Shown: in pieces, positions 1 through 11,418 of the stretch
Position numbering within the stretch: the first letter of the stretch is position 1
Layout of the letters: each line of letters starts with the position of its first letter
Origin: Brachynemurus nebulosus
Lineage: Eukaryota; Arthropoda; Insecta; Neuroptera; Myrmeleontidae
Assembly: GCA_035578155.1 (NCBI GenBank)
Contig: JAPWDM010000001.1
Location: 12,127,543-12,191,542 of the forward strand
DNA: 64,000 nt
Direction of reading: 5' to 3'
Notes under the pieces: model-generated
Database searches by the model: none
The model's input: only the letters and a program-made list of their open reading frames with translations
Told to the model about the DNA's origin: nothing
Translations under genes and position numbers: made by a program

Positions 1-547
1 TTGTATTTATTTATTTATATTGAAATTAAAAGTACAATTTGAACAATTAGGAAAATAAATCCATTAATAATATGAAAATTTTCACTAGTTTGCACATTAT
101 TATTATTATTGTTGGCATCAGTCTTCTTATTTTATTGACATTTCAAAAGGTCGTTCAATCATTAAGATTTTCTGTGGCTTTCATAATCTTCCTTTCATTT
201 TACGAGAATAAATTTCCAGTCAAAAATAAAATGCTTCATCAATTTCATTATTCTCACTAATAATATAGTCTAACAAACTATTTTCCTCAATTTTTTTTAA
301 TAGAAAATTCAAAAAAAATATTCACGCCAGTGAAATATTGACACTTAATTTTTATTTACAAATATAGTTGTCAATTGTCACTACAAAGATTCATATTACT
401 TAGTTGTTATGAATATTTATAATATTTATTCATGGCATTCTATGTCATAACATAGAAATATAAATTTCATCTATATTATCTGAATTTTATTTTTTATTTA
501 ACACATTTTTAATCTTTAATTATTTTAAATCGATCGTGCAAAAAATA
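1..547. other. Unassigned AT-rich DNA
   Basis: No gene, terminal repeat or recognised element is seen. Short open frames here have no recognisable domain and an AT-rich composition that makes chance frames common. Confidence 0.5.
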
Positions 548-677
548 TTATACAATACACGATGCGTTAAGTGCATTTACTGATCTCGAAAATTGCAAAA
601 ACTCGACCCTGCGGGTCTCGTTTTCGCAACATTTTCTCGATCAGTAAAAGCAACTTACCGAACTTATATTGTAAAAT
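548..677. repeat. Short foldback (MITE-like) repeat
   Basis: Two arms of about 50 bp pair around a GC-rich centre near 601-618 (GACCCTGCGGGTC). The left arm reads GCATTTACTGATC and the right arm GATCAGTAAAAGC. The flanks also pair weakly (TTATACAATA against TATTGTAAAA). No coding capacity. It abuts the next HLE-1 copy. Confidence 0.6.
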
Positions 678-683
678 ACTAAT

Positions 684-1163
<480 letters not shown>

Positions 1164-1389
1164 TATTTCTGTTTCAATTCCTTATAAAATATAAAGAAAT
1201 TTCATTTTTTTACGATTTCTTACGAAAACAAATGATATATATTCAAATATACTGTATTAATATTGTATTATAATAAACAAAGTTCTGTCTCATGTTATTG
1301 CATTATAATTACCATAGCTGTGTCTCAATACGAAAAATTAAAATTAAGCAGATTTTTTACGCTTAAGTAATGAAAATATTTTTTGCTTC

Positions 1390-2088
1390 CGAGACTACTA
1401 AAGTAGCGGAAGCATTGTGATCACTTTTGAAAAATAAAAAATTTTTTCTCTCCAAAATCAAATTTTTTACGCACATTTTACGTTTTAGAGCTTCCTGAAC
1501 AATTTTGGTTTGGGCTGTCCGTCTGTGTGTCTCCAATTTTGCACCAAGTGACATAACTTCCGAACTATTCGATTGTTTTTAATGAAATTTTCAGAAATAA
1601 TGCAGTTTGGCTCCGCGATGGTCCCCTATGAATTTAATCAAAATCGGAGTAACGGTAGCAACGCCGCTACCATGTCATTCCAAAATTGCACCAAGTGGCA
1701 TAACTTCGGAACTACTCAATTCTTTTTTATGAAATTTTCAGAAATTATGTAGTTTGGTTCCTATATGGTCCCCTATGAATTTAATCGAAATCGGAGTAAC
1801 GGTAGCTACGCCGCTACCATGAAGTCCCATTAAATGTCAATATCTTATTTACTGCTAGTCCTATCTCGCTCAAATTTTTAGGGTATATTGGGGGTTAGTT
1901 TCTAAAATATTTTTGCTATTATTTTATAATTTAGCCTTTAAGTCTTTTGAGTTACAACAGTTTTTTATAAACTTCAAGGCGAAAATATAATTTCACGGTA
2001 TATAATATGTATATTTGGTAGAATACTGTTTTAAAGCCTTTTACGACTACGAGGAAGCTGTGTGCCCACCCTATTGGCAGCGTATTTT
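1390..2088. repeat. Dispersed repeat R3, long copy
   Basis: A repeat of unknown class. Its left part (GTAGCGGAAGCA at about 1393) recurs diverged at 18245. Its right part (GAGGAAGCTGTGTG...TATTGGCAGCGTA, about 2052-2086) recurs at about 18770-18810. A middle part (ATTAAATGTCAATATCTTA, about 1828) recurs at about 27113. No coding domain is recognised, and no terminal inverted repeat or target duplication was found. Confidence 0.55.
1533..1820. repeat. Tandem duplication, two units of about 145 bp
   Basis: Two diverged units begin with AATTTTGCACCAAGTG and AAAATTGCACCAAGTGG and both end GCCGCTACCATG. They lie inside repeat R3. Both units share the phrase GGTCCCCTATGAATTTAATC. Confidence 0.8.
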
Positions 2089-2189
2089 AATTGAATTTTA
2101 AATAAACAAGAAATTGAAATGTATGTCATGATATAATTTAAATATAAGAAAAAATAATATCATATATTTGTACACACGGAAAAAAAATT

Positions 2190-3060
2190 TTAAATGGATC
2201 GATTTTGAAAATTTTTTTACTAATAATTATTAATGTTAGAAAGCTAAACAATTTTAAATGGATTGTATCTTATGTGAGATCCGTCAAGGTTTTGGGGACC
2301 TAAAAACGCCAAAAATTAATTACCCAATCGATTTTGAAAATTTTTTCACCGTTAGTAAGGGTCCGTCCACACGCTCAAGCTTTACCACCGACTTACTTGC
2401 GCAAACCAGGTTTGTGCAAGTAAACATGTACGTATTTTCCAGTCCATACGTACATGTTTACTTGCACAAACCCGGTTTGCGCAAGTAAGTCGGTAGTAAA
2501 GCTTGAGCCGTGTGGACGGACCTTAAGTTAAAGTATTTGAATTAATTAAGTACCTAGGACCCTTTTCTTACTGTTAGAGTACTAAAATTATTTTAGATGA
2601 ATAAAGATTATGTTGTATGAGTTGCGTCAGGGTTTACTGATCCCATAATTGTAAAAAATAAACTAACCGACCAATTTTGAAAATTTTTTCACTGTTACAA
2701 AGCTAGACTCTTTTAGATAGATATAGGTTACGTTATGTAAGGTCCGCCAGGGTCTATAGGACTCAAAAGTGTCAAAAATAAAATAACTGACCGATTTTGA
2801 AAATTTTTTCACTATTACGGAGGTAAACTATTTTAGATAGCTACTGGTTGTGTTATCTGAGATCCACCACTGTCCTGCGAACCCAATTGCAGCGTAGAAT
2901 GCTACATAACGGGTTTTGAAAATACGATTTTTTAATGAGGTCCACCGGGATCTTGCAAATCCGAAAACATCAGAACTAAGCTATCGAACCGATTCTGAAA
3001 ATTTTCTCACTGCTAGAGAACTAAATTATTTTAGATGGATACAACTATGCTGCACAACTA
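2190..3060 (+). repeat. Diverged HLE-1 satellite units
   Basis: Several degenerate copies of the 120-bp unit, recognised by TTTTGAAAATTTTTTCAC and GTCCGCCAGGGTC-type blocks. They are read in the opposite orientation to the array at 40381-42000. Only two units (about 2655-2895) are close to consensus. Confidence 0.75.
2359..2523. mobile_element. Harbinger-like MITE with TAA target duplication
   Basis: 165 bp, almost entirely two inverted arms of about 75 bp, with ends GGGTCCGTCCACACG and CGTGTGGACGGACCT. It is flanked by TAA at 2356-2358 and 2524-2526. The opposite-strand copy of the host repeat, at about 42137-42150, has the same sequence without the insert and a single TTA, so the insertion and its 3-bp duplication are directly visible. 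A 3-bp TWA-type duplication is typical of PIF/Harbinger; the family call is inference. Confidence 0.8.
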
Positions 3061-3065
3061 TGCTG

Positions 3066-3530
3066 TCAGTTGATTGTTGTCTAAATAAAGCACTTCCAAT
3101 TTTCTTAAATTTCTAAATAAACCATCTGGGATACTTTCCAATTGATTTGTAGTCAAATCCAAAGAAATTAAATTCTGACAATCTCGGAATGTATCAGCAG
3201 CAAGATAAGTTAGTAAATTTTGACTTAACGAGATCTCCGTTATATTCGGGGAATACCAAAATGTATCCGCTGCTAATTTAATAATATTACTGTGTTACAA
3301 TTCGATTTTTTTCAATTTTGGTAGGTGCGCCAGAAAATGCGATGGTATTTCAAGTGGATGTGTATTGTCGGCGAGAGTTACAGTTTGTAGATTTAAATTA
3401 TTTTGAAAAAGATTATTCGGGAGTTCTCTGAAATCATTCGCATCTAAATGTATGGACACTAAGTTGGCTAAATGTACAAAAATATTATCAGGAGGATTTT
3501 CGAGTTGATTATCGCTGGTTTTCTTTTGGC
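3066..3530 (-). pseudogene. Captured leucine-rich-repeat fragment, Toll-like ectodomain type
   Basis: Reading the minus strand in one frame from about 3530 down to a TAG at about 3066 gives roughly 150 residues in six successive leucine-rich repeats of 24-25 residues. They follow the LxxLPxxLFxxLxxLxxLxLxxN pattern; visible pieces are DFRELPNNLFQNNLNLQ, LAADTFRDCQNLISLDL and SIPDGLFRNLRKLEVLYLDN. An in-frame TAA at about 3296 breaks the third repeat. There is no signal peptide, cysteine cap, membrane segment or TIR domain, so this is an internal piece. Both ends stop abruptly in HLE-1 sequence, which points to capture of a genomic or cDNA piece by the element. Repeat length and LPxxLF spacing resemble insect Toll receptors, but other extracellular LRR proteins (slit, chaoptin or connectin types) are possible. 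Confidence 0.75.
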
Positions 3531-3814
3531 AGGCAAGATTAGTTTTTTGCCAAAATTTCCACTTATTCAAAAATTTTTTCGACATTTTTTACACCATTGA
3601 AACGGGGAGAAAAAAATCACACAAAAAAGGTCTTTAAAGTATTATTCTGTGTCAAGTAGTTTCCGAGAAAAACTAATTTTTATAAACGGAAATTCGCTAT
3701 GTTATGCAGGATGTTGCTACAGGAGTATTTATAATTTGTAATAAGCATTTTCGCAAAGTGGGTAAATCCTTCACAAATGTTAATTATTTGAAACATTAGT
3801 TATATTGTCAACTT

Positions 3815-3960
3815 TTTGCCCACTCTTTTACAGTTGACTAAGAAGGCGCGGCTTTCCCGTATACACCATCCAATCTGTCCTTAATTTCTTGTGAAGTTTG
3901 TCCTTCTTTTGTCAGAAACTTTATGACTGCACGATATTCAATTTTTGAATCGGTCGACAT
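3815..3960 (-). pseudogene. Mariner transposase N-terminal fragment
   Basis: From an ATG at 3960 the minus strand encodes MSTDSKIEYRAVIKFLTKEG and continues with QTSQEIKDRL and STVKEWAK. This is the first helix-turn-helix (HTH_48 type) of mariner-family transposases, which binds the terminal repeats. A stop (TAG) falls between the two helices, and the frame closes after the second; the rest of the DNA-binding region and the catalytic domain are absent. Only about 48 residues remain of a family that is usually near 340 residues. It is not functional. Confidence 0.75.
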
Positions 3961-4251
3961 ATAGAGTTTACACTTTTACAACAGTATAAATAAAACACAA
4001 TAAACTCGTCCACTGCGTTTATGATTACTAGAGACTTAATACTTTCTGCGAGTATAAATTACGTCATCTTTAAATAAGTTTGAACATGTCACGCCTAGAA
4101 CTATTGGCGCTCTCCACGTAGTTCTTTGATGTAGGTTGCTGTAGTTTCGGCACGCACCGAATTAACAAAAAAACTGAATCTGAAACTGGCTGAATCCTTA
4201 AACCACTTTTTGAAATGTTAGGTTTTTATTTATAACATAGAAGTTAAGTAA

Positions 4252-4656
4252 GGCCCGATTTATATTAACGCTCCGCTCTCGATATGCTCCCACTCCGCTC
4301 TCGCTCCGAAATAATCTTGTTGTGATCACATTCACATTATAATGCCGCTCTGGGTACCCAGTTCGATATAAACATCTTTTCATAACAACTGAATGCAAGC
4401 GGAGTGGAGTGGAATCAAAAAAATGTTTACACTATAGGTACAAGCCATAACAAGTCTGATATCGTTCCGATAAAATATTACTTGAGTGGTATTGATATTG
4501 GACTGGCATTGGAGTGGGAGCGAACCGTGACTGATATCGGGCCGATATCAGAGCGATGATATGAATACACTCATTGTTTATTGTGTAAGAATATTTTATC
4601 GAATCGGAGGCAGAGCGATATCGTACCGAAAGCGGAGCGTTAATGTGGATCGGGCC
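4252..4656. mobile_element. Foldback MITE, GGCCCGAT ends
   Basis: 405 bp with inverted ends GGCCCGATTTATATTAACGC and, at the right, GCGTTAATGTGGATCGGGCC. Possible 3-bp flanks are TAA (left) and TAC (right), so a Harbinger-type duplication is suggested but imperfect. The interior is rich in CGGAGTGG/CCGCTC words and contains GATATCGGGCCGATATC. Confidence 0.65.
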
Positions 4657-4755
4657 TACAGCTAATAGTAAAAGAAGTTGAGTTCCTAACTTAACATTAA
4701 TTTTTGCAAACAATATTTTACAATTGGTAAATTTTCGTGCGTCGTTGACACCCTG

Positions 4756-5129
4756 TATATGAAGGTAGGTATATATGTATCTGAAATTATTATAAAATTA
4801 TTATTTAATATGGTGTCACATAAAATTTTATGAAGCTATTTAAATTGAGAAATTATTGCAATTTGTGGTTAGCTCAATCATATTATGTATATACAATACA
4901 TCCATACTTGTATACTTTGTATATATCGTAGCGTCCAAACTGTGGGCGCTGTGAAATCAATACTTTCGTATTATTAGAAAGATTGTGTCCTAGTCAGCCA
5001 TTATGATTGCCTTATATTTTTTATGGTTTGAATAAATGTTTTGTTACAGAAAAGGATTATTATATGATATACACTAATTGAAAATTATAAAAATATGAAG
5101 GATTAGTGAGGGCTATTTTCTACAATATT
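4756..5129. other. Unassigned AT-rich DNA
   Basis: No gene or recognised repeat end is seen in this stretch. Confidence 0.45.
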
Positions 5130-5316
5130 TTTGTGGGCATGTATTTTCATTTGTAAAAAACAACAAACACATGCACTAGTTATCGTGTCACTACTGAGAA
5201 TTACTATTTTGCTTCGGAATTTTCCCACAGAAATGAAAGAAACAAAGAAGTAAACCAACAAACAAACATACATCCAAATGAACAAAGTCACTTTCACATT
5301 TATAATATTAGTCAGA
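5130..5316 (-). mobile_element. Helitron 5' fragment
   Basis: On the minus strand it starts TCTGACTAATATTATAAATG and then has GTTTGTTTGTTGG-type words. Its ATCGTGTCACTACTGAGA block matches the copy at 8663-8926. The CTAG 3' end is not found, so this is a partial, non-autonomous copy. Confidence 0.6.
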
Positions 5317-5344
5317 ATTGCAAACCTCTGATAAAAGTAGGTTT

Positions 5345-5432
5345 AAATTTGATCAGTTCTCAAAGAGTTAAAGTTTTTTGAAATTTAACGCTTTTTATCA
5401 TTTAACTCGTTAAGAACTATTGATTAAATTAA
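5345..5432. repeat. Imperfect hairpin
   Basis: Arms of about 25 bp (TTGATCAGTTCTCAAAGAG and GTTAAGAACTATTGATTAA) around a short spacer. No further structure is seen. Confidence 0.5.
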
Positions 5433-6750
5433 GAACTAACTCAACTCAAACTTGTGAATCAATCGGACCTTGTGGTAGAGAGAACTTTGCGGACGATGTA
5501 TCAAATTGAAACAATTACGCTCGTGGTGTAGGTGCGATCTCTCGAACGTAGCACCAGGTTGATTCGGGCGATTGATTTCAAAATAGGAAAGGTGAGGTTC
5601 CTGAATGCACCAGGTGTTTTGGTTGTTCAGTGGTAGAATTATTTTTGGAAAGGAATCGGGTTCTAAATAGATGTATGAGACGAAACGAGAAATAAAGAAA
5701 GTGTGTATAGAAAATAATTATATAAGTGCTTACACAAAGCAAAATAAAGGAATAATATTTTTGGTACAGTATAAATTCTTATAAAATATTATGTAGATTT
5801 ATTATTCATTAGTATAGCTTCAAACACTCTTCAACTTAGACGATGATTTCCACAAATATCCCAAGATGGCGTTCTCCAATTTCATTATTTATTTAACTCA
5901 TATAATTTCTTAAAATATCTGACTCATCATAATTTCCATTTATTCACGAACAATACTTATTTTAAATACTTTCAGGTAGAATACAAATAAATACTTCTTA
6001 TTTTCTTTACTTCAAAAATACATTTATTTCACTTTATAAAAAATATTCTTCAATTTTCAACCATGTGCTTTCACATATCACAAAATAACATATTTTTCTT
6101 ATTTTTATAATATTTTTACATTTCTTTTATTTCATTAACTTCATATTGTATTTAATATTTAATACTTTTTGTTACATTTATTTTTAATTTATTATTTCAT
6201 TTTTTAATATATGTTTAAACAACTTTATTTATTTTATTTTATTTGCGCGTCTACATTTTGTACTATTTGAGTTGGTTCCCCATTCACAACTAACTTTTTT
6301 GGTTTATCCTTAATAGCATAACTGACTACAAGAGAACAGGATATGAAAATATTACAATACGATTGGTTAAAACATAGCGTCATGTTATAAAAGAACCTTG
6401 ATTGGTTGTCTTATTATGCCGACTTAAAATGATACATGCGTATTAGAAAGCATCATTGAAATGGTTTCCGGAACGCTCTAATGAAGAATACATTTCCAAG
6501 AAAGGACTATATGTTTGACTCTATTTAAGGACATGTTCATCTCTATATCCAAAATTAATTTCCTTATTTTCAAATATGATTGATCCTATAATTAAGAGAT
6601 CATTGTATTACTTATAATAAAGAAGATCGCTGTTTCGGTCGAGTAAATCAACTACTATACACTCTATTTTTATATACTCACATAGTAAATAACGTTACAC
6701 CTGTTTTTGTGTGGGGAATAAAAAATGTATAAACAGAGTGCACAAAAGAT
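5433..6750. other. Unassigned AT-rich DNA
   Basis: No gene is recognised. The part from about 6460 to 6700 has an AATAAA-like word and ends near CGTTACACC, which weakly resembles the end of an LTR, but no partner or primer-binding site was convincing. Confidence 0.4.
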
Positions 6751-6751
6751 T

Positions 6752-6800
6752 AAATAAATTCTGCTAAAAATTAATATTTAAACTTTAGCAGAATTTATTT
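6752..6800. repeat. Perfect hairpin
   Basis: 17-bp arms, AAATAAATTCTGCTAAA and TTTAGCAGAATTTATTT, separated by 15 bp. Outer words GAGTGCAC (about 6737) and GCACTC (about 6830) also pair, so it may be the core of a roughly 110-bp MITE. Confidence 0.7.
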
Positions 6801-8031
6801 ACTTACCTAATAAAATGATGGATTTCCATGCACTCTAATAGCGATTTTTTTTCGCAATGATTAAAAATTTCTTTAATTTAAAAAAAATTATTCTTTTATT
6901 ACTGAAAGAAAGCAAAAAAATATTTCTTTATTTCAAAAAATTATTTTTTTTTTTATTCAAAGAAATATTTTTTTTTTATTTAAAGAAATCCAATAAATTT
7001 TAAATAAAAAAAATCGTTCTGAGAATGTCCTTTTTGAAGCGGATAACTTCCTTAAGTGTGTGTTGACAAAGTAATTTTGAAAACTACTATACCGGCAAGC
7101 TATAATACGTCCAGCATTACCGCCTTAACCAAATTTTTAACCAATTTGTAAAATATGTGTATTTATACAGTGACTTCTGATAAAATAGCGAATAAGATAA
7201 CAGATGTTACTATTTTTAATTTCTAAATGAATTGGACGAAACTTTTATATTATTCGTATAAATTTACTTCTTTCTATTATTAACCAGATTATAAAATGGC
7301 GTGATTCAAGATATATACATTCTATTTGATTTATTTTTATTAATTATCATTAATTGGTACATTTTACTGATAAGTATAATTTTTTACATGCAGTACGTAA
7401 CTTACCTTCCTTCCTACGATAATTGTACACGCAACAACAGTAATATTGTACAATATATTTATTACTGCAATCATTGTAAAAAGATTCATTCATTCGCTCT
7501 TTATGAACAGATGTGATTTCAAATGTTTCGAACATAGCATATAAATTGTTTCAAATAAACCCATTACTGAAAAAAATTATTTGTATAAGGAGCTCATAAA
7601 TTTCTTGCAATTTTTCTTCTTTCCTTCTTATACTTCTTCCATTTGTATAATGGGTTTTTATGTAACAGAAGGTGTACGTAGGTACTGCGTACATACGTGT
7701 GACTGTGGCGCTCGCTATAGGTATACCCACGTAACTATGCGTTCGTTTGAATGTGGTGTAGGTTCGCTGTGGAAATTATTAAGTAAATGATTTAGTACAC
7801 TTTTCGTATAATCATTTTCATTTTCATATAATACTTTGCGAGTAAGTTAGTCATTATATTACCATAAAAAAACGCAAAATGTATAGGTTGAACCATTTTT
7901 CTCTTTCAATACCAAAATAATATTTTATATCAGCCTGTATAGCAATTATTCGTTAACTATAATTCAATTAGTGGATTATTTATGAGGTTGTCCGCAGATA
8001 AAAATGTCAGTGTCATGTCTTGTTCTGTGTA
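6801..8031. other. Unassigned AT-rich DNA
   Basis: Runs of A and T with repeated AAAGAAATATTTTTTT words at about 6870-6980. No gene, RNA or element end is recognised. Confidence 0.45.
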
Positions 8032-8035
8032 TTTA

Positions 8036-8257
8036 CAGGTTAGCTGCCATGAGACACGCCGGCGGGTCTCAATAATTTGTTGTTGCTATGCAATTAGACC
8101 CGCCGGCGTGTGTCAAAGTAACATGTAGGGGATCCCACCACACAGTATTCATGAACATAACCCAGAGGCCATGATAGGATTTCGTATGAAGTACATCAAT
8201 TTTAACATAAGACATTATTTTACTGTGGTTTTATCAATTATGGTGGCAGCCAACCTG
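8036..8257. mobile_element. TTAA-flanked MITE (piggyBac-like)
   Basis: 222 bp with inverted ends CAGGTTAGCTGCCATG and TGGTGGCAGCCAACCTG. It is flanked by TTTA (8032-8035) and TTAA (8258-8261), consistent with a TTAA target in which one base has changed. An inner GC-rich palindrome, GACACGCCGGCGGGTCT and AGACCCGCCGGCGTGTGTC, lies near 8052-8118. Confidence 0.65.
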
Positions 8258-8261
8258 TTAA

Positions 8262-8662
8262 ATCATTATGACTCATTCTAAACGGTTTGTTTTCATCAAG
8301 TTTGAGCCTAGCGGCATGAGGGTTCTGAAGGCCAGTGGTACCAGAGGAAATAGTTATTCTGTTCACATTAAAAATTGATGAACACAGCGATTTGTGAAGC
8401 AAAATTTGGCTGATAGTCAGGAGGCAGTTCGATTAAGTTATACGTAACCAAGTAGTTCTTGTAAATACTTGTTAAATATATCCACGGTTAGCGATCGATT
8501 ATGTTTTGAGTTTTCTTTTACAGAATATTTTTATTCTTATTGATAGGCCTCAGTAGCGTTTGTCATACCAAACTAATTGCTTTCTACAACACACCTTATT
8601 CATAACCTTACTAGAGAAAAAGTATTCTTACTACTAAACAGATTTACTCTATTTATATAGAA
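8262..8662. other. Unassigned stretch with a short open frame
   Basis: A 36-codon frame starts at ATG 8268 on the plus strand with less AT-biased codons than its surroundings (it begins MTHSKRFVFIKFEPSG). It matches nothing I recognise, and I do not call it a gene. Confidence 0.3.
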
Positions 8663-8926
8663 CTAGCCCGCGTGCTGGTGTCTGAAATTTATGATCTCAA
8701 GTATAGCGTATACTTATATCGTGTCACTATTGAGAGCTATTAGCTTTTCTTTGGAACTTTTTCACAGAAATAAAATGTTTTCAAGAGGTAGTAGTCCATA
8801 GCCTTCTCTGTTTCCTAAGGTATCGTGGTCCAAAATTTTAAATCGATTGGTTAAGCGGTTTAAGTGTGAAAAAAAATATTAAACAAACAAACAAACTCAC
8901 TGTCACATTTATAATATTGGTAAGGA
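8663..8926 (-). mobile_element. Complete short non-autonomous Helitron
   Basis: On the minus strand the 5' end is TCCTTACCAATATTATAAAT preceded by A, and the 3' end is GCACGCGGGCTAG followed by T. That is the canonical Helitron pattern of A|TC...CTRR|T with no target duplication. The 264-bp length shows it encodes nothing and must have been moved by an autonomous element elsewhere. Confidence 0.75.
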
Positions 8927-9182
8927 TATTCACCCTGCAAGTTTATTATCTCTATTTGATATTTTGACAATATTTCTCCAAAAATGGTTAACCTATTTTC
9001 TAAATACAATCTTATCTCTACATTTAATTCACCAATTAACCTAGTCAGGTCTATCTATTTAACAGTGCTAAAGGAAAAACGGCTTACTTAAGAAAAAGGA
9101 GAATTTATTTATGTCTAGATTGCTTAGGATGTGATGCTTTGTGTCTTGGACAAACAGAGCAGAGTGTTCTCAACCAGATAGC

Positions 9183-9334
<152 letters not shown>

Positions 9335-9538
9335 AAATCGAAAATTTTACACACTTGCCAAAAAATTATTAAAATTATTAAATTAATTAAATAAAGACAT
9401 TAAAATAGTTTTCAAGAAATATGAAAACTAATAAGGTAACAAAATAGTTTTTTGGGTAATTTAAAATACGTATCCAGAATTAAATAAGTATGAATTACAT
9501 GTTTCTGAAACATGTACAACATAATCTCAAGAAATGTA

Positions 9539-10338
9539 GGGGAGAGACTTAATGAATGGGACGATTATTGAATGGGAAAAACGAGTTTTAGCTAACAAGG
9601 AACCGTTAGAGGAAATTTATTTTACAGTCACTAGATGTCTTTTATAAAACTATTTTTATGTGTAATATATGTGTTAACGATTTTCCGTTTGTTTCAACAA
9701 AAATTAAGAAATGCGATTTTAAACAGAAAAATGACTTTTATTTTTTTACAAATTACTAAATATTCTATAATAACCATTGTGCTTAGATTAATTATATTAG
9801 GTGATTATTAAACCGTTTAGTATGGACTACACCTAATTATACAAGTATTGTTTCCACCTTGAAGTGATCTACTTTTAATTTCTTATCTTAATCTTATTAC
9901 TTGACAAGGGATATTGAATGGGACATTATGAATATGACGTTGAATTTTGATATTGATCTCAAAGTCAAGGTCACCATCGGATGCACCGTGAAAAATGCTG
10001 CGACGTTTGTCATCATTTCCCGCTGAGATTTTTTACCATTTCCATATTTTTACTAACCTGTATAAACCGCATGAATTTTACATTGTATTACTTATGTCCC
10101 ATTCAGTATTCTTCTTGTCCAATTTAATGAAAATGGAATTACTGAATGCGACAAAAACTAATTTTTAAAAAGAAAAAAAAAATTACTGTTATTTAAAAAG
10201 AATAATTTTTTTTTTTTAGGTTAAAACATAAAGTAATATTTGAAGTATCTTATGCCGCACGAATTAAAAGATTTGATTACTTGGTTTTGAAGTTAAGACG
10301 ATTGTTAAAAAAATGTCCCATTCATAAAGTCTCTCCCC
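9539..10338. mobile_element. TA-flanked TIR element, 800 bp
   Basis: Inverted ends GGGGAGAGACTTAATGAATG and CATTCATAAAGTCTCTCCCC are flanked by TA at 9537-9538 and 10339-10340. The word GAATGGGAC and its complement recur inside (about 9555, 9915, 10098, 10315) as subterminal repeats. No transposase frame is present, so it is non-autonomous. The TA duplication places it with the Tc1/mariner/pogo group by inference. Confidence 0.75.
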
Positions 10339-10340
10339 TA

Positions 10341-11030
10341 GATTGTAAAAGTTACGTTATAAAATATTTTAAATGGGAGTGCCGTGAAGAACGTTTAAGA
10401 AATATTTTATTAATTTTTTACAAAACATTTTAACTGTTTGTTAAATTTTATATATCTTGTAACATTATTGGAATGCAAAATGTACACGTAGCGTTTTTTA
10501 ACGTTCCCAGCGTCTGCCCACAGATCATAGTAAAGTGAATGTTATAATCTAATTTAATAGTTGGGTAGAAAAAGTGCGTAGATTCGAACAGACTGTTCTG
10601 AGGAAAAAAACATTTAAAATTTTATTACGCATAGTACGAAGGTACATCCAGAAAAATCATAATTGTCATGCTATAAAATTTATAGTACTCATAATACTCT
10701 GCTTATTTCGATTTTCTTTAAGTAAGTATATGGCCATATAGGTTACGGTAACATAAACTCTTTTTATGTGTTCTTTTTTGTGCAACTTGGGAATGAAGAA
10801 TGTGAATATTCAATGACGTCCGGCAAACCATCTTTTTGTATGCATTTAACAAATCGTTCACTCTGTGATTACCTATCCGTGTGACTAATACATACGCATT
10901 TTTCTTTCTCTCAATCGAAGCAGTAGTGTACTAATATGGACGCAATAAGGATAGTTCAAAAAAATTTATCGGTGTGTACCTCAAAAACAAGACGTGATAG
11001 AAACAAAAGACAAACACTGCCAATATTTTC
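10341..11030. other. Unassigned AT-rich DNA
   Basis: No gene or repeat boundary is recognised. Confidence 0.45.
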
Positions 11031-11231
11031 TAGCTGACACCAAACTATAATAGCAATCAGTTTTCCGGGTGCCAAAATCGCGGTGTAATTAATATTATTT
11101 TTATTCTTTTTGGAGCAATTTATAAATATTTTAAATTTAATGACCGAAATGTGATAATTTAATTTAGTAAGTAGACGTAACACATAACAAAAGATTACGG
11201 TGTCCATATAAATTATGACAACGTTTTCAAT

Positions 11232-11262
<31 letters not shown>

Positions 11263-11318
11263 TACACCGCGATTTTGGCACCCGGAAAACTGATTGCTAT
11301 TATAGTTTGGTGTCAGCC
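11031..11318. repeat. Foldback repeat with 60-bp arms
   Basis: The left arm, 11031-11092, starts AGCTGACACCAAACTATAAT. The right arm, 11258-11318, is its near-perfect reverse complement and ends ATTATAGTTTGGTGTCAGC. A short (TA)n tract (11232-11258) borders the right arm. No target duplication is clear. Confidence 0.8.
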
Positions 11319-11328
11319 AATATAGATG

Positions 11329-11329
<1 letters not shown>

Positions 11330-11415
<86 letters not shown>
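11330..11415. repeat. (TA)n microsatellite
   Basis: 86 bp of TA repeats just right of the foldback at 11031-11318. Confidence 0.95.

Positions 11416-11418
<3 letters not shown>

Larger units (their letters stand above)
2089..3728 (+). mobile_element. HLE-1 copy A, with captured LRR gene fragment
   Basis: Long Helentron-like copy. The 3' end at about 3690-3728 carries the subterminal motif GGAAATTCGCTA and the terminal hairpin region GCAGGATGTTGC followed by ACAGGAGTA. Diverged 120-bp satellite units fill about 2190-3060. It is collinear, on the opposite strand, with the copy at 39854-42412 from about 2089 to 3062; homology then resumes near its 3' end. Relative to that copy it has gained a MITE (2359-2523) and a leucine-rich-repeat gene fragment (about 3066-3530), and it has only about two well-matched satellite units. 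The 5' terminus with TTTTTAGCG is not seen, so it is truncated there or has a different end. Confidence 0.65.
3729..4755 (-). mobile_element. Mariner-like element remnant
   Basis: The right end at 4755 reads, on the minus strand, CAGGGTGTCAACGACGCAC, directly followed outside by TA (4756-4757), as at a mariner terminus. The N-terminal part of a transposase lies at 3815-3960. The untranslated region between them is interrupted by a MITE at 4252-4656. The other terminus is missing: HLE-1 copy A abuts at about 3728. The long minus-strand open frames at 4198-4713 lie in the MITE and are not genes. Confidence 0.6.

Noticed and set aside
4198..4713. Two minus-strand frames of 66 and 93 codons
   Set aside because: They run through a foldback MITE with inverted arms; no protein family similarity is visible.
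6460..6715. LTR-like stretch ending near CGTTACA
   Set aside because: No matching partner, no convincing TG start and no primer site that fits a tRNA.
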